DNA of 64,000 nt from Pyropia yezoensis (lineage: Eukaryota; Rhodophyta; Bangiophyceae; Bangiales; Bangiaceae): assembly GCA_009829735.1 (NCBI GenBank), contig CM020618.1, forward strand, positions 37,486,894 to 37,550,893, written 5' to 3'. Position 1 is the first letter of the stretch. Each line of letters opens with the position of its first letter. Both the position numbers and the translations under genes were made by a program. Of this stretch, positions 1 to 9,440 are shown one piece after another. The notes under the pieces are model-generated. The model saw only the letters and a program-made list of their open reading frames with translations, had not been told where the DNA came from and ran no database searches.

Positions 1-342
1 GCCGTGCACGGCGGCGGGGCGGGGGGGGGGGGGGGAGACGGCGTACCGGCGGCGGCGCCCCTGCTGCGCTTGTCCCCAACGGGCGTCACCCGCCTGGCCG
101 CCGCCGCGTCGGTGGTGGTGCCGTCGACGACGGGGACGGCGGCAGCGTCGTCGGCGGCGGCGACGGCGACGGCGGCGGCGGCGGCGGGTGCGGCGGCGGC
201 GGCGACGGCGGCTGGCGGGGAGGGGGGGGGCGGGTGTTTGTGCTCCGCGGGGGGCGCCTCCCCCGGGGGGTGCCACCGGTAGCCGCCGCCGTCGCCGCCG
301 CGCGGGCGGCCGTTGGCGACGACCCGTGGGGGGGGGGGCGGC

Positions 343-375
<33 letters not shown>

Positions 376-1374
376 GGCCTCCGCGTGGCCACCCCCGGCG
401 GCGGCGCCCGCCGCCGGCCGGCGGGCCACCGCGGCGGTGGCCACGACGGCGGCGACGCCGCCGCCGCCGTCGGCGCCGACGGCGGCCGCGGCGGCCGCAG
501 CGGCGGCCGCCTACCTCTGCCCGCCGGCCGTGCTGCTCCTGTACGTGACGGGGGAGCCGCCCCGGCGGGCGGGCGCCGCCGCCGCCGCCGCCGCCGCGGC
601 TGCGTGCCGCCGCATTGACGGGGTGGCGGTGGTGGAGCGGCTGCGGCGGGCAGACGTGACGCACGGTCTGCTGCCACCTGGGGGGGGGCGGGGGGGGGGG
701 GCGTGGGGGGGGGGAGTGGGGCGGGCGGTGCCGCCGCCGCTGACGCCGCCGCTGCTGACGCCGCCGACGCGGCTCCCCCCAGCGGGGATGAGGGTGGGGG
801 GATGACGGCGGTGGGGGGGGGGGGACGGCTGTACACCGCTGCTGGGGAGGGCGTCCGCAGCGGTGCTGCCGACGCAGGCCGCAACGACAGCGACAGTGGC
901 GGCAGCGGGTGCGGCGGCAGCCACAGCGCCACCGACGACGACAACGACGACGATGTCGACGACGACGACGACGGCGACGGCGGCAGCGGCGGTAGGCGCG
1001 GCGGCAGCACCGCCGGCCGCCCCCTCCCCTGGCTGGGCGTCCGCCTCGTGTGGACGCACCCCCGCGCGCGGCGGCGCGGGGTGGCGGCGGCGCTCCTCGC
1101 CGCGGCCCGCGGGTGGGGGGTGCTGGGCGCCACCGTCCCGGCGCGGCGGGTGGCCTACACGTCGCCGACCGCGGCGGGGGCGGCGCTGGCCGCGGCGGTG
1201 GCGGGGCGGGAGGGGCAGGGGCTGTGGGTGTACGCGCCCAGAGGGGGTGGAGCGAGGGCGGGTGGAGCAAGGGCGGGTGGCGCGCGTGCGGGTGGAGCGA
1301 GTGCGGGTGGGGCGGGAGCGGGAGGCGGGCTGTCATCCTTGCCAATCCCTCCTCCCAGCACGGACGAGCTGTGA
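1..1374 (+). CDS. Eco1/ESCO-type cohesin N-acetyltransferase, 5' partial
   Basis: Homologues acetylate the Smc3 subunit of cohesin in the nucleus to establish sister-chromatid cohesion. The C-terminal part (about 1030-1240) reads LGVRLVWTHPRARRRGVAAA, then a VAYTSPTAAG segment and LWVYAP. This matches the Eco1 acetyl-CoA-binding motif, the F/YSxPTxxG motif and the terminal LVY motif. An upstream piece in another frame (about 535-660) has LLLYVTGEP and RRIDGVAVVERL, the start of the acetyltransferase fold. The first 130 bases may hold the segment before it. Frame 1, then 2, then 1 are used, with switches in G-rich homopolymers, so either short introns or indels are present. No start is visible, so the gene probably begins left of the window. 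A long acidic, Gly/Ala-rich insertion separates the conserved blocks. Family call fairly sure, gene model not. Confidence 0.6.
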
Positions 1375-1550
1375 AGGTGGGAGCCGTACCTAGTGGTGGT
1401 CACGGATGCCCATGACATGCGTCCCGGTGATCACTTCTGCCAAGTCTGCGCCCCCTCCCGCCTCTGCCCCCCCCCCGCCAGCCTCCTCCCCCGCCTCAAC
1501 AACAAAAATCCGCGGCGCCGCCCCCCCCCCCCCCCCGCCGTCCCCAGCCA

Positions 1551-1732
1551 TCAAATGTACTCGGCGTGGAGGACGCGCCCGACGGGTACGCCGGCGCCGA
1601 CGAGCGCGTCCCGGACGGGGGCGGCAAAGCCGACGGGCGCGGACGCGACCCAGTAGTCGGCACCCGCCAGGGCGGGGGGCCCCACCACCGCGGCGGGCAG
1701 GGCCGCCACGGCCGCCACGGCCATGACCGTCA

Positions 1733-1768
<36 letters not shown>

Positions 1769-2212
1769 AGCCGCTGCCGCCGCCGTCGTCGTCGCCGCCG
1801 CCACAGCCGCCACCGCCGGTGGAGGCGGCGGCGGTGGCGGCGGCGGCGGCGGCGGCAAGGTCCGTCTCAAAGAGCGCTGGGCGCGGCGCCGCCCCCCCCC
1901 CCCCAACGCGCACCCACACCACCCGCCGGCCGGCGGCGGCGGCGGCGAGCGCCAGCGCCACCACCTCCACCCCCCCTTCCTCTGACGCGATAAACACCGC
2001 CGCCGCCGCCGGCGTCGCCCCGCCGCCGCCGCCGCCGCCGCCGGTACGGGCGGCGGTGTAGGTGCCGCCCGGCGCCGTCACGCCCAGGCGGTCTCCCACG
2101 GCGAGGGTGGCCAGCCGGGAGCGCCCCCCGCCGTCGGCGTCCCCACCGCCGCCGCCGCCGCCGCTGCTGCTGCTGCTGCTGCTGCCGCTGCTGCCGCTGC
2201 CGCTGCCGCCGC

Positions 2213-2243
<31 letters not shown>

Positions 2244-2968
2244 AGCCGCGAGGCCCGTCACCAGCGTCACCCGCCAGGCGGAGGGGGCGGCGCCGTCGGG
2301 CGGCGCCACCGCCCCGGCCGACCCCGGCGGGGGGGAGGTCAGGTGGGCGGTCCGCCGCGTCGGGGGGGCCCCCTCCACGGCGGCGGGCAGCCGCAGGCCC
2401 ACGTACTGGCCAGGCTCCCAGTGGGGTGCCGCCGCCGCCTCCACCGCCGCCGCCTCCACCGCCGCCGCCGCCGCCGCCGTCGGTGCCCCCCCCCCGCCGC
2501 CGCCGCCGCTGCCGCCGTGGCCACCCCCGCCGCCGTCGGGCACCAGCCACAGCGACACGGCGGCGACGGTCGCGGCGGGCTCCACCACCCGGGCGGCCAC
2601 GACAAACGGGGCGTAGCCCGGCCACCCCCCCCCCCCCGCCCCCCCCGCGCCCCCTCCCCGCTGCCCCCCCCCGCCGCGGCGGCGCCGAGCTCCGCCTGCC
2701 GCGCCGCGAGCGCCCCCCCCAGCCACGCGTACGCCCCGTCCCACGCGTCGAGGACGGGCTGCGGGGCGGCGTCGCCGAGGACCTCCCCCACCGCCTGCAG
2801 CAGCGCGTCGCCGACGGGGGGGAAGAGCCCCCGGTGGATGTCCCGCCCGGCGTGGCGGGCGGCGATGCGGTCGAGCAGCGGGTGCAGCGTGGGCGGGTCG
2901 TCGGCCGCGTCGGCGGCGGCGAGGAAGGCCGCCACGAGGCGCGCGACCTGCCCCGCAACCGCCGCGCT

Positions 2969-3028
<60 letters not shown>

Positions 3029-3208
3029 GCCGAGGGCGGGAACATCAAAGTGGGCAGCCACGGCGGGGTACTGGGTGAAGAGGAGGTCGGCAAAGCGGTG
3101 GACGAGCGCCACCCCCGACGCGCGGAGGGCGGGGGTGGTCGCCCGGAGCAGCGCCACCTCGTCGGGGGTGGGGGGCGGGGGGGGGGGGCGGCGCGAGGGG
3201 GGGGCCAT
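1551..3208 (-). CDS. Flavohemoglobin-like protein (globin + FAD/NAD reductase), divergent active site
   Basis: Classical flavohemoglobins are cytosolic nitric oxide dioxygenases that turn NO into nitrate using O2 and NAD(P)H. The ATG at 3208 opens a globin domain (residues about 14-170). It has CD1 Phe54, E7 Gln87 and proximal His119 in AARHAGRD, with an 18-residue Gly-rich insert between F54 and Q87. The reductase half follows in another frame from about 2700 to 1551: GQYVGLRL, GDRLGVTAPGGTY, VFIASEEGG and a final APVGFAAPVRDAL. The frame switch lies in C-rich runs near 2620-2700, from a short intron or an indel. B10 Tyr is Ala (A40), the flavin RxYS motif is RTAH, and the CGPxGF motif is ASAPVGF, so canonical NO dioxygenase activity is doubtful. 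It converges on the acetyltransferase gene, with 176 bp between the two ends. Confidence 0.68.
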
Positions 3209-3704
3209 CGCGGGTGCCGGCGGGGAGGGGGAAAGGGAAGGGGGGGGAGGGGGGGGGCGGGGGGGATGGTACCGTTGCTTTGCTGCGCCTGCCGACGCCG
3301 CCCGAGTGGACAGGTTGACGTGGGGGGGAAGGCGGGCGCCGCCCGCGCTGGCCGTGCCCGCCGGCAGTGCGCGGTGAGGGTGGGCGGGGCAAAGGGTTTG
3401 TTCAAGTCACATACATATGTACAGTAGGTGCCGCCCCACACGGGTGTGCTGTATGACCTCTGATACAATACCGCCTTGCTGGCGGCTGCCATTCCCACCG
3501 GCGCTCGCGCGGGGGTCGCCGTGGCGCAACCTCCCTCTCGGGCTCCCCCTCGTTCCCCACACCCTATGCTCGCCGCACTGCGCACCCATGCAGAGGAGGG
3601 GCCACCCTTTCCCCTCACAGTCCTGCCCACCCCCACAACACCACGACCACGCCCCCCCCCCCCCCCCCCCTTTCTGCCGGCGCCTTGCGTATTCGTTGGT
3701 GCGT
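3209..3704. other. Intergenic stretch, no gene seen
   Basis: The first part, upstream of the flavohemoglobin-like gene, is G-rich with runs of eight or more G. The middle (3400-3560) is of ordinary composition. A C-run lies near 3651-3670. No conserved reading frame was found. Confidence 0.5.
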
Positions 3705-6002
3705 TTAGCGGCCGCCGCCAAAGTCGCCACGCTCCACCGCCGACGGCTTTGGCGAAAAGGTCAGGTAGACGGCGCCGTTGGTGACGGGCGACGCCACCAC
3801 CATGCGGCGGCCGGCGAGCTCCGTCCCCCAGTCCCGCCTGTGCTTGGCCGCGTCACCCCCACCGCCGCCGCCGCCGCCATCGCCACTCGCCACCACGTCC
3901 AGGATGGCCCGCGGCAGCGGGAGCACCCGCGAGCTAGACGAAGAAGAGTTGTCTGCCGCCGGACTCTGGCCGCAGCTGCCGCTGGCGTCGCGGCCACGGC
4001 GGCGGCCACGGTCGCGGTCGTGATCGCGGTCGCGGTCGCCGTCACGGCCGCAGCGACCGTGGCCGCCGGCGTCGTTGCGGTCGCCGCCGCCGCCGCCGCC
4101 AGCCCCCCCGAAGGCGGCAACCCCACCTGTCGCTCTGCCGCTCGCAAGGCGCAGTGGAAACGCCTCGCTGATTTCCACCGCCACCCCACCCCACGTGGGG
4201 GAGCTACCGGCCGCCTTGGCCTTGGCCGTCGCAGCCGCAGCCTCCACCGCCACCGCCGCGCCGGCATCGTCCCCCGGTCCGGCGGGGGAGCCCCGCTCCT
4301 GCAGCACCACCCGCCGCCAACCCGCCGCGTCAATGGGCACCCGCACATCCGGGGGCAGGTCCCACGCCGCCCACAAGGCGACCGCCCAGATGCCCAGCAG
4401 CACCACCACCAGGATGGTCAACGGGATTGCGTGGCGGAAGTTAAACTGGCCGCACTTGTCGTAGACTCGGACGGGCGCCACGCAAACAGATGAAACATCT
4501 TCAGCCTTGAGAGCAAAAAGGGCTCGCGCCAGGTCATTGGGGGTTATGGCGGCGAGCCGGCTGATGTTGGAGCCGACGTGCGACTGCACCGTCCCGGGCG
4601 AACTCATCTGCATAGTGCGCCACAATGAGGCGGCACGGGTCAAGTCTCTGTCCACCAGCCCGCTGCTGAGACAACTGAGGTTGTAGATGCGCGCCCGACT
4701 GGCGGTTACGGGTAGGTCCCACCTTGTGTTCCCCTCAGCAACCATTCGCATTCCTATCTGCACCTCCTCATCAGAAACCACCATCTCCAACGCGGCGGCC
4801 CAGATGCGCCTTGGCGGCTGCGGGGCTCCGCCCTCCATCCCGTTCGTGGCCAAGGAGGGGGGAAGAGAGGGGCGGCTGCCGGACGGCGGGTCCAGCGGCC
4901 AAAAGGCAAAGCCCACCCCCAAGGCCGTGTCGTGGGTGAAGTCGCCGTGGACAAAGCGGGCCTTGGCGCTGCTCTCCTGCCACTTTGCCAAGGATGAGTT
5001 GATGACATAGATGCCCCGCTGCCCTTCGCTCATCTCAAAGGTGATATTACCACAACCCCCAAAGACTTCTGTGCAGGGGCGCAGGGACACACGGCACGCG
5101 GCAGCCACCACCTTCGTGGGCAAAGGGTCGTCCACCGGGGGCGACCGCACCTCAACCGCGTTCATGTCCATGGACGCCCCCTCGGGCACGACCGTCCAAT
5201 CCGGGTCAGCCCATGGGATGCGGCTAGTGAGCAACGCGCTGGCAATCACGTCCGAGTCGCGGACGCCCTCCCAAGGCGAAGCGCAGATACCCCGTTGGGG
5301 AGTGACCACGTGCTGCGCGCAGCGGTTGCTCTCAGAGAGGCCGCCCTCGAGCACTAGCTCCGCGGGGATGAGCAGCAAGATGGAGACTAGCAGCGCGAAT
5401 GACCACGCCATTGTCACGCGGTACGAGGTTGAGTACGTGTAGCGGCTGGAAACGTCCGGGCGGGGCGAACCAGGCAAGTACTCGCTAGCAGCGTCCCCAA
5501 CGTTAGAGGTCAGCTCCAGGTCGGCGCCCTTCCCGCGGGCGTCGTCGTTGGCCCACCCGGGGCGACCTTGACCGGCACCCCGCACGCGCTGCCGCCAGAG
5601 GCGCCCTCCCATCATCCGGAGCCAGTGGCTGACGTGGACTTCGGACGAGTCGGTCGCAGCGGTGGCGCCCATCAAATGGAGTTGCACCTTGGCAGCCAGC
5701 AGGTATGTGTGTTCCATAGCGAGCACCACCACCCCGTGAATGACGATGAGAAGCGCGTTGAGCGCCGAGTTGAGCGCACCGACGCTGAGGGAGAGGGCCA
5801 CCAGCGCCATCACCATCGTGGCCTCCAACAACAGCCCCCACCCCGCGGGGAGGGCAGCGCCAGTGGGGGGAGGTGGGCACCACGAGCATGGGGGCGCTGC
5901 CGTGTCGCCAACGGGTGTCCCCAACCCACCGCGGTCCGCACCGCTGACCGGGTTCAGCCCAGAGGAAAGGGCACTGGCGATGCCGGGCCGGTGCGCGGGC
6001 AC
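3705..6002 (-). CDS. Large multipass membrane protein of unknown family
   Basis: I do not recognise a family. The open frame gives up to 765 residues (counted from base 6002). Hydrophobic segments sit at about residues 55-95 (probably two helices), 195-218 and 523-547. Between the last two is a loop of about 300 residues with several Cys (for example in RVSLRPCTEVFGGCGNITF) and N-glycosylation sequons (NITF, NSS, NLS, NIS), as expected of a lumenal or extracellular domain. The C-terminal 200 residues are low-complexity, with Ala-rich, Arg/Asp-rich (RDRDHDRDRGRRRGRD) and poly-Ser stretches. The frame has no ATG before residue 63 (base 5816), and the hydrophobic stretch starts before that Met. 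A 5' exon beyond base 6002 is therefore likely. Codon use matches the neighbouring host genes. Confidence 0.6.
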   Translation of the reverse strand: MPAHRPGIASALSSGLNPVSGADRGGLGTPVGDTAAPPCSWCPPPPTGAALPAGWGLLLEATMVMALVALSLSVGALNSALNALLIVIHGVVVLAMEHTYLLAAKVQLHLMGATAATDSSEVHVSHWLRMMGGRLWRQRVRGAGQGRPGWANDDARGKGADLELTSNVGDAASEYLPGSPRPDVSSRYTYSTSYRVTMAWSFALLVSILLLIPAELVLEGGLSESNRCAQHVVTPQRGICASPWEGVRDSDVIASALLTSRIPWADPDWTVVPEGASMDMNAVEVRSPPVDDPLPTKVVAAACRVSLRPCTEVFGGCGNITFEMSEGQRGIYVINSSLAKWQESSAKARFVHGDFTHDTALGVGFAFWPLDPPSGSRPSLPPSLATNGMEGGAPQPPRRIWAAALEMVVSDEEVQIGMRMVAEGNTRWDLPVTASRARIYNLSCLSSGLVDRDLTRAASLWRTMQMSSPGTVQSHVGSNISRLAAITPNDLARALFALKAEDVSSVCVAPVRVYDKCGQFNFRHAIPLTILVVVLLGIWAVALWAAWDLPPDVRVPIDAAGWRRVVLQERGSPAGPGDDAGAAVAVEAAAATAKAKAAGSSPTWGGVAVEISEAFPLRLASGRATGGVAAFGGAGGGGGGDRNDAGGHGRCGRDGDRDRDHDRDRGRRRGRDASGSCGQSPAADNSSSSSSRVLPLPRAILDVVASGDGGGGGGGGDAAKHRRDWGTELAGRRMVVASPVTNGAVYLTFSPKPSAVERGDFGGGR

Positions 6003-7316
6003 ATCCAGGACACGCCACAGCCGTCAAGGAGGAGATATGAAGGCTGGACGCCCGCGGCGGCGGCACATCCCGCCCACCTGCCCACCCACCCCAATCCGGG
6101 TCTTCAAAAACAGGGGTGCATGAAGAGACCCGATGTGCGATGCAAGGCACGTCGGCAAGGGCCAACGAGGCCACCTGCAACCATTGCCACTGCCGCTACC
6201 GCTGCCGCCGCCGGCCGGCACCATCCCGGGCGTCTCCGTCGCGCCGCCTGCCGCGCCCACCCCCCCCGCGCCTGCCCGGCGTCCTCCGCGGTTCCGCCCA
6301 CTCTCCTCGGTGGGGCGTCGCGAGCCCGGATCGTCAGCTAGGACTTTTTTCCGCTCAGACCCCGTATCGGCGTTTTTGATCGCAGTCTGCGCTCAGATGG
6401 CGGTTTTGATACGGTCTTTGATGCGCATCAGCTTTCGCTCCAAATAGATCTTGCGAGCGAGACACCCCAGTCACGAGTGTGGCGTGTGCGCCGCCATTTT
6501 ATTGGCTGCAGCTCGACTGCGATGGAGAATCTGATGACTGCGAGACAGTGGCCCTCAGGCACTGTAGAGCACCACGGCCTCGGGCGGCACCTCGGCCTCT
6601 GCAGGCGACTGTCTCGCAGCCCCAGCACCTCTCCTGGAAGCCTGCGGCCCGGGGCCTTGAGCTTGGCGGTGCCCACGCGAAGCAAGATAGGCGCTGTCTG
6701 CCAGTCGGCCGCCGCCCCCCCGCCCACCGCCGCAACTTGCTCCGCCTTTGTCACCCCCACGACCAAGGCCATCTCTTCTCCACCCCCCGCCAGCCCGACT
6801 GGCTCTGGTAGCCACCAGTGCCAACGTCCCTACAACGTCCAGGGGCGCTGAATATCTGGACACCCTCTATCCCTGCGGGCGGCGCCTCGGCACCGGCTCA
6901 GGCGACGACATCAAGTGGTGGAGCGCAACGGGACGGTTGTGCCGTCGGCGACGGCGGGAGTACAAGGAACTGGCGGCCTTCCGCACATAGCTGGGAGAGC
7001 CATGCGGTAAGTTGGGGTGTAGAGTGGTGGGAGGACGTGTGTCCACGCCGGGGGAGCAGGAGGAGGGAGAGGTGGTGGGGGGGGCGGGGGGGGGCGGGGG
7101 GATGAGCTGCCTTGGTAGTGCGTGCAGATGCTTCCCCACTTGAGCCCATATGCGCAACAAGCTGCGCCTTGTCGACGGCGCCGACCACCGCTGCGCTCCA
7201 GGTGTCTGAGGGCAGCGTGTGTGACTCGGGGGCGAAGGGGGAGGAGGCAGCCAGCTGTGGAGGCGATGACTGCTCTGCGCGCACCGAGGCAGGGTGGATG
7301 CATCATGCTTTGTTGC
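6003..7316. other. Region without a convincing gene
   Basis: GC falls and no conserved frame stands out. A frame at 6428-6772 (-) starts with ATG and gives 114 residues without recognisable motifs, so I treat it as unproven. A 12-bp perfect inverted repeat lies at 6538-6549 and 6608-6619. G-rich runs occur near 7075-7100. Confidence 0.4.
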
Positions 7317-7844
7317 TCATGTACTCAGTCTGAGTTGCCTCTGTCTCATGTGTTCTCTGTTGCTAGCTCTGACTTGGCCATCTGACTCCCTCTCTTTTCT
7401 GCATGCGCTGGGTCTGGTAAGGGTATCCACGTGGTCGCCGCGCTGCTGACGGTAGTGATTCACGGCGCTACGCTGCTGGTGGTAGAGGTTGGTGGCGCCG
7501 GCTGCTGGGGGTGCGTGGTGCAAGGCGTTGCGCTGGTGGCGACAGTGGTGGGCGGCGCCACTCCGTCGGCTGTGGTGGTGGGCGGCACCAACAGCGTGCG
7601 GGGGGCACGCTGCAGGCGAGGAGGGGGTGACAAGGGTAGTGAGGGCGCTGGTCTGCGGCTCGGACAGGGAAGATACGTCGAGGTCGCCGGCGGCCGTCAA
7701 GGCGAGGTGCAGCACGTCGAGCGGGGACCAGAGCGTGCGATCCGGGTGGTCGAGCAGGGACACGAGGCGGCGGTAGGTGGTGTCGTACGTGGCGGGGGAC
7801 GTGTACGCGGGGAGGATCGTCAAGAGGGTGATGCGCGCCTCCAT
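7317..7844 (-). CDS. Unassigned open frame with a protein-like N-terminus
   Basis: The ATG at 7844 opens 175 residues. The first 70 look like folded protein, with an alternating hydrophobic pattern around LVSLLDHPD and SPLDVLHLAL. This faintly recalls the start of a PUL (ARM-like) domain, but too little is present to claim it. The remainder is a His/Arg/Ala-rich imperfect repeat (AAHH, NHYRQQR units) that looks like a minisatellite read through. It could be a 5' exon, a decayed fragment or chance. Confidence 0.2.
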   Translation of the reverse strand: MEARITLLTILPAYTSPATYDTTYRRLVSLLDHPDRTLWSPLDVLHLALTAAGDLDVSSLSEPQTSALTTLVTPSSPAACPPHAVGAAHHHSRRSGAAHHCRHQRNALHHAPPAAGATNLYHQQRSAVNHYRQQRGDHVDTLTRPSACRKERESDGQVRASNREHMRQRQLRLST

Positions 7845-8395
7845 CGTGGGGGGGGGGGGGGGGAACGGATCGGGGAAGTGGGTGGGCCGGTGGGGTCGGC
7901 GGCTGGGCGAAGGATACGAGGAGTGCGGGTGTTGGCCGCTCTCGTCACACCAAGGCGCAGCGTCGGGGGTCCGCCGGGGTCGTGGGTCCGGGGCGATGGA
8001 TTCGAGGCGCCGGCGGCGCGTCACACCAAGGCGTCGGGCACAGCTATGCGATTCGCCGCCGATCGAGGGTACGAGGCACCCGGGTGGTGCGTCACGCCAG
8101 GTCCGAGGGAGAAGGAGCTAGAGGGGAAGCGAGCCACCTGTAGCGTTACCATGTCAATATGGAGAAGCGTGTTGTCTATCGTTGCCTCTCCTACGTCGGG
8201 TGTGGGCGGGCCGTCGTGCTGCCTTAAGTGCCCGTGTGCCTGTCGGTACACGTGGCGTGGCTGTGTCAGCCGACGTGGCAGTGGCCCGGGGTTGACAGTT
8301 GTAGCTTGGGGTGAGAGCGGTCGGGTCGGGCGGACGCACAGTGGCACTCTTTCAACAAGAGAAACCGTTTTCATTGGTTGAACAGCTCATGATCG

Positions 8396-8480
8396 GTCTC
8401 GCATCGCAGGATGCCGCGTCCCAACGCTCATCGCAGGATGCCGCATCACAACTCGTATCCCAGGATGCCGCATCAAGCGC
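8396..8480. repeat. Three-copy tandem repeat, about 29-bp unit
   Basis: Three imperfect units share the core CAGGATGCCGC, at about 8408, 8438 and 8463. They lie inside a 95-codon frame (8311-8598, +) that I do not consider a proven gene. Confidence 0.6.
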
Positions 8481-8776
8481 GCTCGGTTTCCCCTCAAACT
8501 TTGATCATGATACGGGTCAGCTCTCGCTCAAAATTCCGGTCTTGAGCGACAAAAAGTCCAAGCCGACAATGTCCCGTCACCTGCAGGAGCTCAAATAGGT
8601 AAATACGCAGGGCAACACCACTTATCGACAAGGGGTTGCCAAGCGTGCCACTTCCGGTCAAGCGCACGAGTATTAAGTGATTTAAAGGATCAGCGTACGC
8701 GACCTTGCAAACAAGGGACTCTGCTATCTAAACCTGCCTGACAGAGTGTACTTTCCTTGCGTATTTTTATTCTATG

Positions 8777-9440
8777 ATATTGCTGATTTCTTAGTTCTGT
8801 CCTAGTGGTCCGAGAACGACTATCCCAGACGGGCCCTCAGCCAACCAGATTCGCCGCTGGGACGGACTCCCAGGCCGATGTGCCCCCACAGGCTGGATTC
8901 GCCTCAACTTTTCTTCACATCTCCGGGGAAAAAATTGGTTTTGCTTACATCTCCCGAAAAGAAGCTTCTGACAGTAGAAATACTTAAGCTTCTGAGATGA
9001 AATGTGGCGGACGACTATAGAACCCTCATTTTATATGGCTTTTCACTTTTTGTGTTAGACAAACCGTCGAGACGAGCAGAACGAGATCTCTTTTATGTCG
9101 TAGAAATCGATCTGATCCGACCGGATGCGGCGGACTGATGGAGGGGCGAATATTGTTTAACATTGCGATGACTTTAGACAGGGGTGACTTTGGAACTTGC
9201 ACAATCTTCAAAGCACGCTATCTCCGTTCGACCGACCTCAAGAATAATTAGGTTTCTATCGTCGACCGCCACAAATAGTGAGAAACAGTTGTGGCCCTTT
9301 CTGGCCCGGCATACGACCATTTGATTGGGTCTTATAAAAAGCAGCGCTGTCCAGCCAATGCGGTGCCCGTAAAGTTGGAAAATTGACTCTGTTTCTCGGT
9401 CTCCGGCGACCGGGAAAGAGTTGAGCAAGCAACAATAGCT
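8777..9440. repeat. Dispersed repeat, copy A (split by about 290 extra bases)
   Basis: Two blocks (8777-9000 and 9291-9440) match blocks at 19874-20105 and 20118-20264 in the same order and orientation. Shared stretches include GCCGATGTGC, CCACAGGCTGGA, CACTTTTCTTCACA-like and CTCCGGGGAAA in block 1, and TTCTGGCCCGG, GCCAATNCGGTGCCC and GCAAGCAAC in block 2. Copy A carries about 290 bases between the blocks that copy B lacks. No reading frame longer than about 65 codons runs through it. The class is unassigned. Confidence 0.75.

Noticed and set aside
86-1345. 419-codon frame on the minus strand opposite the Eco1 gene
   Set aside because: Almost only Arg, Pro, His and Gly. It is the antisense of GC-rich coding DNA, and the plus strand carries the conserved acetyltransferase motifs.
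1867-3636. 589-codon minus-strand frame overlapping the flavohemoglobin
   Set aside because: Out of frame with the globin and reductase motifs; composition is that of a shadow.
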